This document shows, piece by piece, positions 26,214 to 36,266 of a DNA stretch of 64,000 nt. The position numbers were made by a program, and so were the translations under genes. Position 1 is the first letter of the stretch. Every line of letters begins with the position of its first letter. The notes below the pieces were generated by a model. That model did no database searches. It worked only from the letters and a program-made list of their open reading frames with translations, and had not been told where the DNA came from. The stretch comes from CAVQBP01 sp963782475 (GTDB lineage: Bacteria; Bacteroidota; Ignavibacteria; Ignavibacteriales; Ignavibacteriaceae), in assembly GCA_963782475.1 (NCBI GenBank), contig CAWAJW010000003.1, positions 1 through 64,000 of the forward strand. The letters are read 5' to 3'.

Positions 26214-27218
26214 TTAATTTAAAACAAGCCAATCCGGTATTGTCCCTTCAACTAGAAATAGCTGTTCTCCAAAACAGGGTACAGGATCGGCATCCCGTTC
26301 TTCTTTAGTAATAATTGCAGCCTCACGTGATGGAACACCGCGCGCTTTGTACAATTGAAATACTGAATCAGTAATGGCTTCAAAAAATGAAACTAAATGT
26401 CCATTGTCTTTCCCCTTGTAAGCAACTGCAATATCCGACATTGTAAATGAGGAAGCGTGCTTCCCGAGATGATCTCCGGCATGTATCCATTTACCTTTTA
26501 TAATTCCAGAATCAATGTTTACATGAAAAATAGCTACATAGAAAATAGGTTGATCTACCGAAATAATTCTCACCTGGTAGCCCCAATGGCCATCTATTTG
26601 AAGACCTGCAATTGTACCGGTTAGCGGTGAGTAAATATCAACACTAGTCCAATCGACAGTATTTTTGGGTTCAAAATAATGTTTCATACTTCGGCATGTT
26701 TCTGTGCTGTCGCTGTCGGTATAACTATGCCCAACTGTGGAGCGAAATCGTGAAATCCTTCCAATCTTAGATAGATCTATATGATTCGCATTCAAAATTT
26801 TAGGAACACCAAGATTTTTAAGATCATAATCGGCGGGGCCTACGTGGATTAATACTTTTGCATTTTTACCTCCCGCACTTGCAGTTAAAGTTACCAGCCC
26901 AACTGCATTTGCACCTATACGTCCATCTTGTCGGATGCTAACAATATTCTTATCAGAACTGGAATATTCCGGTATAATATCCTTTGAAATATCTACGCCT
27001 GAAGTATCGCGAGCAGTAATAGTAAGAATAACATCAGTTCCAACTCCCACTACAAGCGTATCCGGGAAAATTGAGAAATATGATAGCGGCGGATTGTTTA
27101 CTGCCGGAGATGATGCATCATTTATATCTGCAGTTTTGCTGCAGGAAGTTAAAATAAAACTAAGTATAACAAAAATACTGATAAAAAATAGAATGGGATT
27201 TCTAATTGAATTTTTCAT
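26214..27218 (-). CDS. Lipoprotein with Big_2-type Ig domain and M23-like C-terminal part
   Basis: The protein has 334 residues with a lipobox (FILTSC, Cys near 26). Residues 45-135 look like a Big_2 immunoglobulin-like domain (YSSSDKNIVSIRQDGRIGAN, VGLVTLTASAGGK). The C-terminal half resembles lysostaphin-type M23 lytic folds (FRSTVGHSYTDSDSTETCRS, DIYSPLTGTIAGL, WGYQVRII). The canonical HxxxD and HxH zinc motifs are not clearly complete, so catalysis is doubtful. It starts 16 bases after the stop of the T9SS protein at 27235-29940, indicating an operon. Confidence 0.7.
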   Translation of the reverse strand: MKNSIRNPILFFISIFVILSFILTSCSKTADINDASSPAVNNPPLSYFSIFPDTLVVGVGTDVILTITARDTSGVDISKDIIPEYSSSDKNIVSIRQDGRIGANAVGLVTLTASAGGKNAKVLIHVGPADYDLKNLGVPKILNANHIDLSKIGRISRFRSTVGHSYTDSDSTETCRSMKHYFEPKNTVDWTSVDIYSPLTGTIAGLQIDGHWGYQVRIISVDQPIFYVAIFHVNIDSGIIKGKWIHAGDHLGKHASSFTMSDIAVAYKGKDNGHLVSFFEAITDSVFQLYKARGVPSREAAIITKEERDADPVPCFGEQLFLVEGTIPDWLVLN

Positions 27219-27234
27219 ACCTTTTCAATTTTCC

Positions 27235-29940
27235 TTATTTTATTAAAACTAACTTTTTAACAGCTGAAAAATTTTCTGCTTGTATTTCATAAAAATATAT
27301 TCCGCTCGGTAAATTTCGAGCATCAAATTCTAAGGAATGTTTTCCTCCTTCGTTATATCCATTTTGCAATATTTTAATCAATTGTCCTATTGAATTATAA
27401 ACAGTTAATTTTACATTTACCCCATAAGGCAGATCATATTTTATATTTGTAACAGGATTAAAAGGATTGGGGTAATTATCATATAGTTTAAATTTTAATA
27501 TTTTATTATCAGCAATTTCAACATCAGTTGGAATTGTAGCTCTATCTGCTATAAAAACTCCCCGCCCGTAAGTAGCAGCTACAATCTTGTTACTATAATC
27601 ATCATATTCTAAATCAGTTACATAACATACTGAAGGTAATTTTTCGGAAATATTAATCCAGTGACGGTTTTCATCTTCCTCTCCCCTAAGATTAAAGCTG
27701 ACATATACACCGAAATCAGAACCTATATAAATTACATTATCGTTATGGGGATCAACAAGCAATGAGCGGACATTAACCAGGTTCGGTAAATCCCCGGTAA
27801 TATTAATAAATGAATCTGCATTGTATTTTTTTTCTGCTACTCTGATGCCGTAGAGACCTGATAATGTTACGTATATATCTCTTTTGATTTCGGCTGTGCC
27901 GATGGGAAACCCAAAATCGATATCGGTTACATTTTTATTTTGCCAAAATGCAGCTGGATTAGCCGGGTCATTAAATGTTGTATTATCATAATTTGAAATT
28001 CTCACAGGGATTGGATCTATAGTTCCAATTACCACTATATTTTCCGGTGTTACACCCATTCTTGTTATACAGCAACCAAAATTTTGCAGCATAACCCATG
28101 GTAATTCACCGTCAGCTGCTTTATATACTGAACCAGCAAAACTCAAATAAAAATTGTTGCCGTTGTAAATTAGCTGAGAGCCCGATGGTTGTCCCTTTGG
28201 CAAACCGTTTGTAAATCCATCCCATGATTCACAGGGGTTTTTATCCGGCGGGTGCTGAACACGGTGATCTGAAGAGTCACTAAGACCTACAATAGTAGAA
28301 TACTGTATACCATCCTTAAAAGCAATATCACCTCCATCGCAGCAGGTAATCGAAGTCCATCTTAAAAACTCATCAGGCCCTCTTTGAATGCCGTTGTCTT
28401 GTGTGCCGACATAAAATCTTCTTCCTTCATATAAACCCCCGTTTTCTGGACTGACTGTAAGGTGATAAATTTGTGATATGCTTAAAAATTGATTTCCGAT
28501 ATATTCAAAATTTTTCCCTCTATCTTTTGATGTATATAAACCGCCATCATTGCCGACAAATATTTTTCCGCTTTGGCTTACATCATCATGAATAACATGC
28601 TCATCCTCATGAATTATTCCCAGCGGATTTTCACCCGATGAATTCCATGTTTCACCAGCATCAGTTGAATAATATAATCCTCTAAGATTTGCACCGGTAT
28701 AAACAGTATTCCCTGAGATTACATCATCATCCATTAATATGGTGTTGTTGTAATTCATCTGATGGCTGCCTGTATACGGGCTGTTTACTTTTTCCCAGGT
28801 ATCACCGCTATTTTTGGACCTCCAAATACCTTCAATATCATCATTTTTTGAAGCCGCATTAGCATATACAATAGTATTGAAGCCTAGACGGGAACTTGTT
28901 AATGTAATTCTCCCTAAGCTGTCATTTGCAACGGGTAAAGTTCGTGATGACCATGAATCTGTAATTCCATTATTATTACTAAACCAGATTGGTGAATTAT
29001 TTACATCATTACGTTCTGCGGCTACCATGTAAAAATTGGTATCTAAAATACTTCCGACATAAACAAGATCAGAGAAGCTCCCATCAAGCACTTTTGTCCA
29101 GTAAACTTTATCTTCAGATCTGAAGATTCCATTATTAGTAGCAATAAAGACTACGTCGGGTAAGTCAATACGTGCAGCAGGACGAATAACAATTTTTGAA
29201 ACAAATCCTATAAACCGGCTGGTAAAATTTATTTGATGCCAGGTGCCGCCGTAATCAGAACTATAAAAAACAAGTCCGAGGGATGGTAAGTTTCCATTCA
29301 CATCTCCCTTATTACCCGTACCAATCCATACTTCTCCGGTTTTACTAATATTTGTTGCAATCGTAGAAACAGAAGGATTAGGCAGAGTATCCAAAATATT
29401 TTCCCACGTTTCTCCGCGATCTTTACTTTTCCAAAGACCACCGCTTGCAGCTCCTAAATACATAATATTTCCATCATTATAGTCCTGTCCAAGGCTAATT
29501 ATACACCCACTGTAAATTTTATCATTTCTTACAGGATCCGGGCAAGTTGTAATTCCATAAGGACCTACACTTTCCCATTCATTAATATTTGTCTTCTGAA
29601 GCCCCTTAGTATCATAATGAGGAACTAAATTTCTATAACTTCCACCATTCTTTAAATAGTTAGAGCGTTCCAATGCAACTTCGTTTGTAGATTCAGGGTA
29701 ATAATAAAATTCGAATAATTTATTGTCTGGTTCTCCGGATTCGGAATGATCACCAAATAAATTATTTGCCGATTCAATTGGAATTTTTAACGGGGACACA
29801 CTTCCTAAGATTTCATTGAGCACTGCATCGTTATTATTTTCCAATACTCCTTTATAGCTTTTTGTTTCCTGGTCTTGTGCAAAAGATAAGTTTATAAAAA
29901 ACAGAATAAGTAATAATCTCAATCCTATGACATTATTCAT
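27235..29940 (-). CDS. T9SS-exported sortilin/BNR-type propeller protein
   Basis: The 901-residue protein has a signal peptide (to about residue 21), then about 700 residues of WxSxDxGxTW-type repeats (LWKSKDRGETWENI, IWRSKNSGDTWEKV, LYTSKDRGKNFEYI). These are sortilin/BNR Asp-box propellers. A T9SS sorting domain follows (LYDNYPNPFNPVTNI, ending KLVLIK). An exported surface protein is expected; cargo binding or enzymatic role is unknown. It leads a two-gene operon with the lipoprotein at 26214. A box shared with the region upstream of 31769 lies about 170 bases before its start. Confidence 0.88.
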   Translation of the reverse strand: MNNVIGLRLLLILFFINLSFAQDQETKSYKGVLENNNDAVLNEILGSVSPLKIPIESANNLFGDHSESGEPDNKLFEFYYYPESTNEVALERSNYLKNGGSYRNLVPHYDTKGLQKTNINEWESVGPYGITTCPDPVRNDKIYSGCIISLGQDYNDGNIMYLGAASGGLWKSKDRGETWENILDTLPNPSVSTIATNISKTGEVWIGTGNKGDVNGNLPSLGLVFYSSDYGGTWHQINFTSRFIGFVSKIVIRPAARIDLPDVVFIATNNGIFRSEDKVYWTKVLDGSFSDLVYVGSILDTNFYMVAAERNDVNNSPIWFSNNNGITDSWSSRTLPVANDSLGRITLTSSRLGFNTIVYANAASKNDDIEGIWRSKNSGDTWEKVNSPYTGSHQMNYNNTILMDDDVISGNTVYTGANLRGLYYSTDAGETWNSSGENPLGIIHEDEHVIHDDVSQSGKIFVGNDGGLYTSKDRGKNFEYIGNQFLSISQIYHLTVSPENGGLYEGRRFYVGTQDNGIQRGPDEFLRWTSITCCDGGDIAFKDGIQYSTIVGLSDSSDHRVQHPPDKNPCESWDGFTNGLPKGQPSGSQLIYNGNNFYLSFAGSVYKAADGELPWVMLQNFGCCITRMGVTPENIVVIGTIDPIPVRISNYDNTTFNDPANPAAFWQNKNVTDIDFGFPIGTAEIKRDIYVTLSGLYGIRVAEKKYNADSFINITGDLPNLVNVRSLLVDPHNDNVIYIGSDFGVYVSFNLRGEEDENRHWINISEKLPSVCYVTDLEYDDYSNKIVAATYGRGVFIADRATIPTDVEIADNKILKFKLYDNYPNPFNPVTNIKYDLPYGVNVKLTVYNSIGQLIKILQNGYNEGGKHSLEFDARNLPSGIYFYEIQAENFSAVKKLVLIK

Positions 29941-30047
29941 GATATACTCCTTAACAATGGTATCTAAACATTCTAAATTTGTTTATGTCCAATTTTAGTT
30001 TCTTTTGAATGGTTAAAAATCTAAAGAAAAAGTTCCGTCAGTGAATT

Positions 30048-30150
30048 TCTATTTTGAAATTTTGAATTCAATAAAAGAAATTATAATGATTGGTACGTAA
30101 CAAGTATGCTACAAAAACTTGCATATATGCTACATGTTAGGCTAATTATC
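30048..30150 (-). promoter_or_regulatory. Shared upstream box with GCTACA direct repeats, copy 1
   Basis: About 100 bases resemble 31860-31950. GCTACA at 30108-30113 is repeated at 30129-30134, exactly 21 bases (two helical turns) apart, with ACTTGCA between. It lies upstream of the start at 29940. Such spaced direct repeats suit an AraC-type DNA-binding dimer such as the output domain of 31976-34768. Confidence 0.5.
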
Positions 30151-30228
30151 TAAGATTTGGATTATTAGACTTAAAAGATAAAATCGGGTTGTGATATAAC
30201 TAACTATTCACACTAATTATGTCTCTTT

Positions 30229-31769
30229 TTACTCAAATGATATAGGCTTCTGTTTTTTAAATATTATAAACAGCATCAGCAGGGTCCTTATTGTTCCCCA
30301 AACTATAGAAAATGAAAGAATCAGAATAAGCATTATTCCTATATCAGGCGTAAAAACTAATGCAAGGTGTATTGTAAAATCATTTTGGGGAAGAAGAACT
30401 GCAAGTATATGGATTGATAATAAAATATCTATTATTAAAGAAATGATTACATAAAGCAGAATTGATTTTAATATATGTTTATTTCTTCTAAACGACAGTC
30501 GATGGAGCCGGAGATTGTTCAATGACCAGAAAAAACCTATAATAAGTAAGATTACAATGATTGTAAATAACTCGTGCATGTTGAAGGATAAAATATTCAG
30601 CCGGTTGAGGATATGATGGCGATTTGCTAAAATATATTTCGGCAATAATCCATCCAAGGTAGGAAAAAATTGATTCGGTAAGTGGATCGTCCAGGTTGAT
30701 TAGTAATATCATTCCAAATTTTTTTTCCGGAACAAGCAGAGCAAATGAATGATAAAATGGACCAACACCATCATGGGAAATTGCAGTACAGGTATCAGCA
30801 TTGATCTTGTACAGAGGATAAATAGACCAACCCATACCATAGCTTGATCTGAAGAAATCATTAATAATTATAGGCCCGGGACTATGAGCCTCAATCATTC
30901 CATGCACGGAAATAATCTTGTTGCTTAAATAGCGGCCGTTATTCAGATGGGCAATTATATAATGGGTCATATCTTCTGCACTTGAGTAAAGACCACCCCA
31001 GGGAACAACAGATCGTGAAAGGCATTTGTCGTATACAATAGGAAAACCGAAAAAAGCGTAATATCCCCTGGATACATTGTCTGATCTTGCATCTGTAAAA
31101 GATGTATAAGAATGTCGTATGTTCAATGGTTCAAATATCTTTTTTTGAATATATGTTTCATAAGGTTCCTCCGATATCTTTTGAAGAATCAATCCCAGAA
31201 TTCCGTAATTTATATTTGAATATTCAAATTTTTGGCCCGGGGAAGTAATGAGTTTTGTTTCCATCAAACTTCTTATATACTTTTCCAATGATACCAGAAT
31301 CGGCATCCGCGTACTTTTTCCTTCCATCAAGAGTTGAAAATCCACTCGTTTAGTTTAGAAGTTGACGAACCGTGATTTGAGATGAAGCTTTAATATCAGC
31401 TACCCGGAACCATGGCAGATATTTTTAAACAGGGGCATCAAGATCAATTTTACCCTCCTCTACCAATTGCATAATTCCAATTGCAGTAAAAGATTTTGTT
31501 ATTGAAGCCAGTAAAAAGGGTGTCTTAGGCGTCACTTTTTTCCCATTGTTATCAGCAATTCCATAACCTGTGAGATGTACCGCACTATCACCCTTAAGAA
31601 TACCTAATGCAGCACCAGGAATATTATAATTTTTCATCTGATTTCTAACATATTGGTCTATGTTTTTAAATGTTAAGGAATCTGCATCTAATTCTGATAA
31701 TTCAATGTTATAACTAAATAGAAGAGAAAACAGGAATAATAACCTGTAATAAAATTTATTCCGTTTCAT
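30229..31769 (-). pseudogene. Serine hydrolase (beta-lactamase family) with membrane tail, decayed
   Basis: Three open stretches (31769-31425, 31345-30488, 30657-30229) together make one protein of about 510 residues. It has a signal peptide, the SxxK motif SITK, EYSNINYG around the YxN tyrosine, and a hydrophobic C-terminal tail of three or four helices. Between the first two parts the frame is unchanged but meets TAA at two places where QKYLPWF and QTSGF are expected, so two CAA codons became stops. Frameshifts follow near 31290 and near 30590. Four lesions argue for real decay rather than error. An intact relative is at 2785-3861. Confidence 0.8.
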
Positions 31770-31859
31770 CCCTTTATTGATTACTTTTTTAATTGAACAG
31801 CTTAATATTATTTACCGATATAAAAATCATATATTGTGGTTAAATTCTGTAAGTAAGAA

Positions 31860-31950
31860 TTTCTATCTTGAAATTTGATGTGAAATAAAGAAATAAATAG
31901 AAGTTGCTACAAAAACTTGCACACAGTGTTACATGTTTGAGCTATATGAT
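31860..31950 (-). promoter_or_regulatory. Shared upstream box with GCTACA/GTTACA repeats, copy 2
   Basis: GCTACA at 31906-31911 and GTTACA at 31928-31933 are 22 bases apart, with ACTTGCA between as in copy 1. It lies between the sensor kinase end and the decayed serine hydrolase start. Confidence 0.5.
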
Positions 31951-31975
31951 ACGACTAAAAAAGAGAGAATAAAAT

Positions 31976-34768
31976 TTACCGAACAAATTCACTTGGAGGG
32001 TAACCGAATTCTTCTTTGAAGCACCTTGCAAAATATGCTGGAGTTGAAAAACCTACGGCATAAGCAATTTCTGAAATAATGTTTTTATTCTCTTTAATCA
32101 TCTTTTTCGCTTTTGCCAGTCTCACACTTCGGATGAATCTGCTCGGTGAATTGCCTGTTAAAGCTTTAATTTTTCTATAAACCTGCACTCTCCCTAATCC
32201 TAATTCTTTGTTCAATTGTTCAATACTAAAATCTTCCTCGGGTAAATGTTTTTCAATTATATTCATAACATCGGACATAAATTTTTCATCCGGGTTTGTT
32301 AATTTATTTTCTTTTTCATTTTCAAAATATTCAAGGCTGCTGTATTTCCTCTGAAGCTGTTTTCTTAATTCAATCCTATTCTTTATTCTTGCTTTTAATT
32401 CTTTTGTATCAAATGGCTTTATTAAGTAATCGTCAGCTCCAAATTCCAATCCCTCAATTTTTATTTCCTGTTCAGATTTTGCTGTTAATAATATTATGGG
32501 AATATGGCTTGTAGCTTCATCATTTTTTAAAATTTTTGTAAGTTCTAATCCATCCATTTTAGGCATCATAATATCACAGATTATCAAATCCGGTATAATA
32601 TCTTTTGCTTTATCTACACCTTCCCGTCCGTTTGCAGATACTTCAATTTGATAAATATTTATTAATGTGTCTTTTATAAAATTTCTAACATCCCGATTAT
32701 CTTCAACAATTAAGATTAAATTTCTTTCATCATCATGAAAATCATTATTAGAGAAACTTTTGTTTAAGTATCTTTTATTTTTATTTATTTCAAGAATATG
32801 ATTATCAGCATCTCTAAGGCTTTTCAACGCTGTTTTTTGATAGTCATTTAGTTTAGTATCGGGATAAATTTCTGTTTTTATTCCTTCAATTATTTCTAAA
32901 TCTTTTAAGTGTTCTTTAACTGCAGGAAGCTGGATGGTAAATTCGGTCCAGCCTCTTTTATCTGGGTTTTGAGTTTCAAATAAACTATCGACAAATATTT
33001 TACCATGATGAAGTTCAACAAGTTCTTTGGTTAACGCCAGGCCGATCCCTGCACCCTCATATTCCCTCGTCGGAGAATTATCTACCTGGTAAAATCTGTC
33101 AAAAAGTTTCGGCAGTTCCTCTTTTGGAATTCCTATTCCAGTATCTTTAATTTTTATTTCTATGAATTTATCATTTGTTTCATTAATAGTTACAGTAATC
33201 TGTCCATCTATTTTTGTATATTTAAAAGCGTTTGATAAAAGATTAGTTATAATTTTTATCATCATTTCTTTATCAAAGTAGAAATCAATTATTTCTTGGT
33301 TTGAAGAAACAGCAAGCATTATACCTTTTCGTTCCGCCAATGATTCAAAAGATAGAGTAATTCCTCTAATAAATGAAACTATGTTATCATGAGATGTCTT
33401 GAGTTCAATTTTTCCGGCATCCAGCCGGGAAAGATCAAGAAGCTGGTTTATAAGTTCGAGCATGCGGTCAGCATTTTTTTTAATCAGCTCTGTTTGAATT
33501 TTAGTTTTATTTTCTCTTGTATTGTTTATTATATCCTCGCTTGGCCCTGAAATTAATGTTAATGGGGTTCTGAATTCATGACTAATATTTGCAAAAAATC
33601 TATCTCTGGCGGATTTTAATTTTTTAAGTTTTTCTAAAGAATCAGATAACTCTTTATTTACCTGGTTAAGCTGCCCGGTTCTTTCATCAACTTTATGTTC
33701 CAATTTACTTCGATAATCATCAACAAGCTTAAAGGAAAGGGCACTTAGAAGCTGCATGGAAACGGAAGGGATTATATAATCCAAAAGCTGATAAACATTT
33801 TCGTTTTCAGTATTTGTCCATAATGTTATTTTTCCTAAAGTTTGTGATCTCCCTTTTAATATTCGCTCAATCTTATCTGAATTGATTTCTTGATTACCAA
33901 ATTTTTCTTTTCTATTTATCTTTTCGCCTTCAATTTCAGTTTCAACAATTACTTCCACTGCTTTGAATTCAGCAACCTCTACCAGAGATTTTGCAATAGC
34001 TTTTAAAGTGTAGTCAAGATCAAGATCACCGATAATAAGCTGACTAATGCTGTAAGCTGTTTCCAATAGCCTGGCTTGCATTTGAATTTTAGCCTGACTT
34101 TCTTCCAATTGATGAAAACGGTCATACAGCAATTCATAAGCGTCATTTAATTCAGCAATTGCAGCCCGCTTTGAAGAGGGAGTGGAAAAAATATTTCGAA
34201 ACCACAAATAAGCTTTATTGCTTTGAGGATAAAAAATATTATAAACAGCTCCATGCTCTGTTTCATGCATTATTACTTTTGAAAATTTTAATTTAAGAAA
34301 TAAAGGAAGCGCTGTAAAAAAGCCTTTGGTAACAAGAAAAAATTCTCTGCTTTTTATATAATTATCTGGCAGCTCCAGAGTAACTTCTAAATGACCCCTT
34401 TCTATTTCTCTTGTTGTCGGCTTTACACATTTAACATGCCGGTTCCCTATGCCTTTTTTAGGATCATTAATTAGATGATACACATCCTTTATATTCAGAA
34501 AAAAACCTGAAATCAGCGAAAAAAAAGGATAAGTTTTTTTTTGAACCATTTGTATTCCCAGATTTACAAACTGATCATCATCCCATATTTTTCGAATATT
34601 TAATAAAAACTTACGAAGTGTTTCCCATTCAATATTTTCATTTTTATTTTTTAAATAATCCAAATTATACTGTAAATTTTCACACAGAATTTCGAGCGGA
34701 ATCTTATTCTCTTCTAAACTTTTAAAAAATATAGTAAGTGTCTTGCAGGATACTTCTTTGGCTGCCAT
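31976..34768 (-). CDS. Hybrid sensor histidine kinase with receiver and AraC output domain
   Basis: The protein has 930 residues and no obvious signal or membrane segment. Residues 1-200 resemble the ligand-binding N-terminal region of some AraC-family regulators. A GAF-like linker and coiled coil come next. HisKA follows with FFANISHEFRTPLTLISGP, then HATPase (NLLSNAFKYT, DTGIGIPKEELPKLFDRFYQ, GAGIGLALTK). A receiver (ILIVEDNRDVR, ICDIMMPKMDG, LIKPFD) and a C-terminal AraC helix-turn-helix (IISEIAYAVGFSTPAYFARC) complete it. All phosphotransfer residues are present. It combines sensing and DNA binding like HTCS proteins but lacks their periplasmic Y_Y_Y propeller. It therefore probably reads a cytoplasmic signal. 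Confidence 0.9.
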   Translation of the reverse strand: MAAKEVSCKTLTIFFKSLEENKIPLEILCENLQYNLDYLKNKNENIEWETLRKFLLNIRKIWDDDQFVNLGIQMVQKKTYPFFSLISGFFLNIKDVYHLINDPKKGIGNRHVKCVKPTTREIERGHLEVTLELPDNYIKSREFFLVTKGFFTALPLFLKLKFSKVIMHETEHGAVYNIFYPQSNKAYLWFRNIFSTPSSKRAAIAELNDAYELLYDRFHQLEESQAKIQMQARLLETAYSISQLIIGDLDLDYTLKAIAKSLVEVAEFKAVEVIVETEIEGEKINRKEKFGNQEINSDKIERILKGRSQTLGKITLWTNTENENVYQLLDYIIPSVSMQLLSALSFKLVDDYRSKLEHKVDERTGQLNQVNKELSDSLEKLKKLKSARDRFFANISHEFRTPLTLISGPSEDIINNTRENKTKIQTELIKKNADRMLELINQLLDLSRLDAGKIELKTSHDNIVSFIRGITLSFESLAERKGIMLAVSSNQEIIDFYFDKEMMIKIITNLLSNAFKYTKIDGQITVTINETNDKFIEIKIKDTGIGIPKEELPKLFDRFYQVDNSPTREYEGAGIGLALTKELVELHHGKIFVDSLFETQNPDKRGWTEFTIQLPAVKEHLKDLEIIEGIKTEIYPDTKLNDYQKTALKSLRDADNHILEINKNKRYLNKSFSNNDFHDDERNLILIVEDNRDVRNFIKDTLINIYQIEVSANGREGVDKAKDIIPDLIICDIMMPKMDGLELTKILKNDEATSHIPIILLTAKSEQEIKIEGLEFGADDYLIKPFDTKELKARIKNRIELRKQLQRKYSSLEYFENEKENKLTNPDEKFMSDVMNIIEKHLPEEDFSIEQLNKELGLGRVQVYRKIKALTGNSPSRFIRSVRLAKAKKMIKENKNIISEIAYAVGFSTPAYFARCFKEEFGYPPSEFVR

Positions 34769-35606
34769 TTTTAGACCATTTGTTTCTATTAACGTGAGTG
34801 CTTATAAACGATTTAATAAGTTCTTATTATTCAAGAAGGCGGAAATGTTTCTGAGAAATTTTTATTTGTTTAACTTATTAAAATTAGTTAAAATATGCAC
34901 CTGTGAATTTTAAAAAGCAAATTATTTTTTGTGAGTATTTTTTTCTTTAACTAGGAACTTAAAGCCCAATAATTAGTCATATAGGAAGCCGAGGTTGATT
35001 ATCCTTTGTCTCCATACAATACTTAATATCAATGACAAAAAGTCTATACCGTACAAAAATTTTGTACATTACAAAAATATAAGCTGCGCTGGGGATGAAT
35101 CTCGAAGTCTGGCTCAAGTGCAGTGCGTATTATTGAATAGCGACTACTCACTTAAGCTTCGATAATTAAAAATGAAAGAATAGTTAATAAATGGTTTTAT
35201 TGATGTCCTAAGGGGGTGAGTCCTAAGCTGCACAATATAAGCGGAATCCTTCTATTCATCAGGATAAATTCCACCGTGCGAAGAATGAGCCGGCTGAATG
35301 AAGCGATGATGAACCGATAAGGAAATGTGCCGAGTTTACATAAGCCAATTTTATAGGACATACGATAGAATGTCAAATGTCAGTAAAGATGATTACCATG
35401 TACTATAAAATTTCTTATTTCAAATCTGGCTGATCATGTTAAGATGAACTGATGCTCTTGTTTGTGTTAAGTGGATTGTTTATTTAATTCTGAAATTTGA
35501 TCTTCATTATTTTTTTAATACAAAGCATGACATGGCCTCTTTACTCTCAGTGTTTATACTGGCATATCTATTACATCTTTTCTGGTTAATGCCAAAGTAA
35601 AACCTT
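34769..35606. other. Long intergenic region, possible structured RNA
   Basis: It has no protein gene. It holds the perfect palindrome at 35051-35067. It also has a segment at about 35199-35345 that is richer in G and C than its flanks, with repeated TCCTAAG, purine-rich GATGATGAACCGATAAGG and AAATGTGCCGAG, which looks like structured RNA, perhaps the 5' domains of a group II intron. I cannot prove this by eye. Confidence 0.35.
35051..35067. promoter_or_regulatory. 17-base perfect palindrome
   Basis: GTACAAAA and TTTTGTAC flank a single A. It lies 283 bases before the sensor kinase start and could be an operator. No paralogous copy was seen. Confidence 0.35.
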
Positions 35607-36266
35607 TCACTTTTCTTTGTACTCTTCCAGTTGTTTATATAAATGCAAAGCTTTAATTAAAGATTTACCCCCCGAACCAGCAATTAAAAACTTAATCCAT
35701 TTTTTATCTGCGTTTTCAATGATCTGGTTTTTATAAAGCCAATAAGCCAGGTAAGTAAATGAAGTCGTGAATAGAATTTGAAAAATAATATAACCCCACC
35801 CGACGGTTTGCGGAAACCATTTATTGCTCAAATAAAACGTTGTCCAGAAAGGCAATTGCAAAAATATAATCCGGCTATGTGCAAATATTGAAAGCCTCAG
35901 GTTAACCAATTTGGATTGTATCTTCATTACGTCTCCATCGTAGTTTATGTTTTTTACAATTACAAGATGCTTTATATAATCATACAATGCTTTTAAGTTG
36001 ATGACAAATATTGCTCCGATTGAAACAACAAAATAATTCACAGCGGATGAATAATTTATAACTGCGATCGACAATGCAAATCCCAAAATCATGAGATAAA
36101 TAACATCAGCGATTATTCCTCTGGTTTTGAATCTTGCCAATGACTGTAAAGCATTTTGAGCTTTTTGATTTAATATCTCCTGCAGTAATTTTTTATTTAA
36201 TTCTAATGATTGTTCAAGCTTAGTTTCCTGATTTTTCCATAAGCTAATAATTTCTTGTTCGTCCAT
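35607..36266 (-). CDS. Membrane protein encoded with an ECF sigma factor
   Basis: The protein has 219 residues with four membrane segments at about 48-70, 76-98, 130-150 and 157-178, and cytoplasmic ends. The N-terminus (MDEQEIISLWKNQETKLEQS) is a helical stretch seen in Bacteroidota genes that follow sigma factors. It overlaps the sigma-factor gene by 64 bases, so translation is coupled. A role as anti-sigma factor or signal receiver is inferred from position only; no zinc-binding anti-sigma motif is visible. Confidence 0.75.
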   Translation of the reverse strand: MDEQEIISLWKNQETKLEQSLELNKKLLQEILNQKAQNALQSLARFKTRGIIADVIYLMILGFALSIAVINYSSAVNYFVVSIGAIFVINLKALYDYIKHLVIVKNINYDGDVMKIQSKLVNLRLSIFAHSRIIFLQLPFWTTFYLSNKWFPQTVGWGYIIFQILFTTSFTYLAYWLYKNQIIENADKKWIKFLIAGSGGKSLIKALHLYKQLEEYKEK

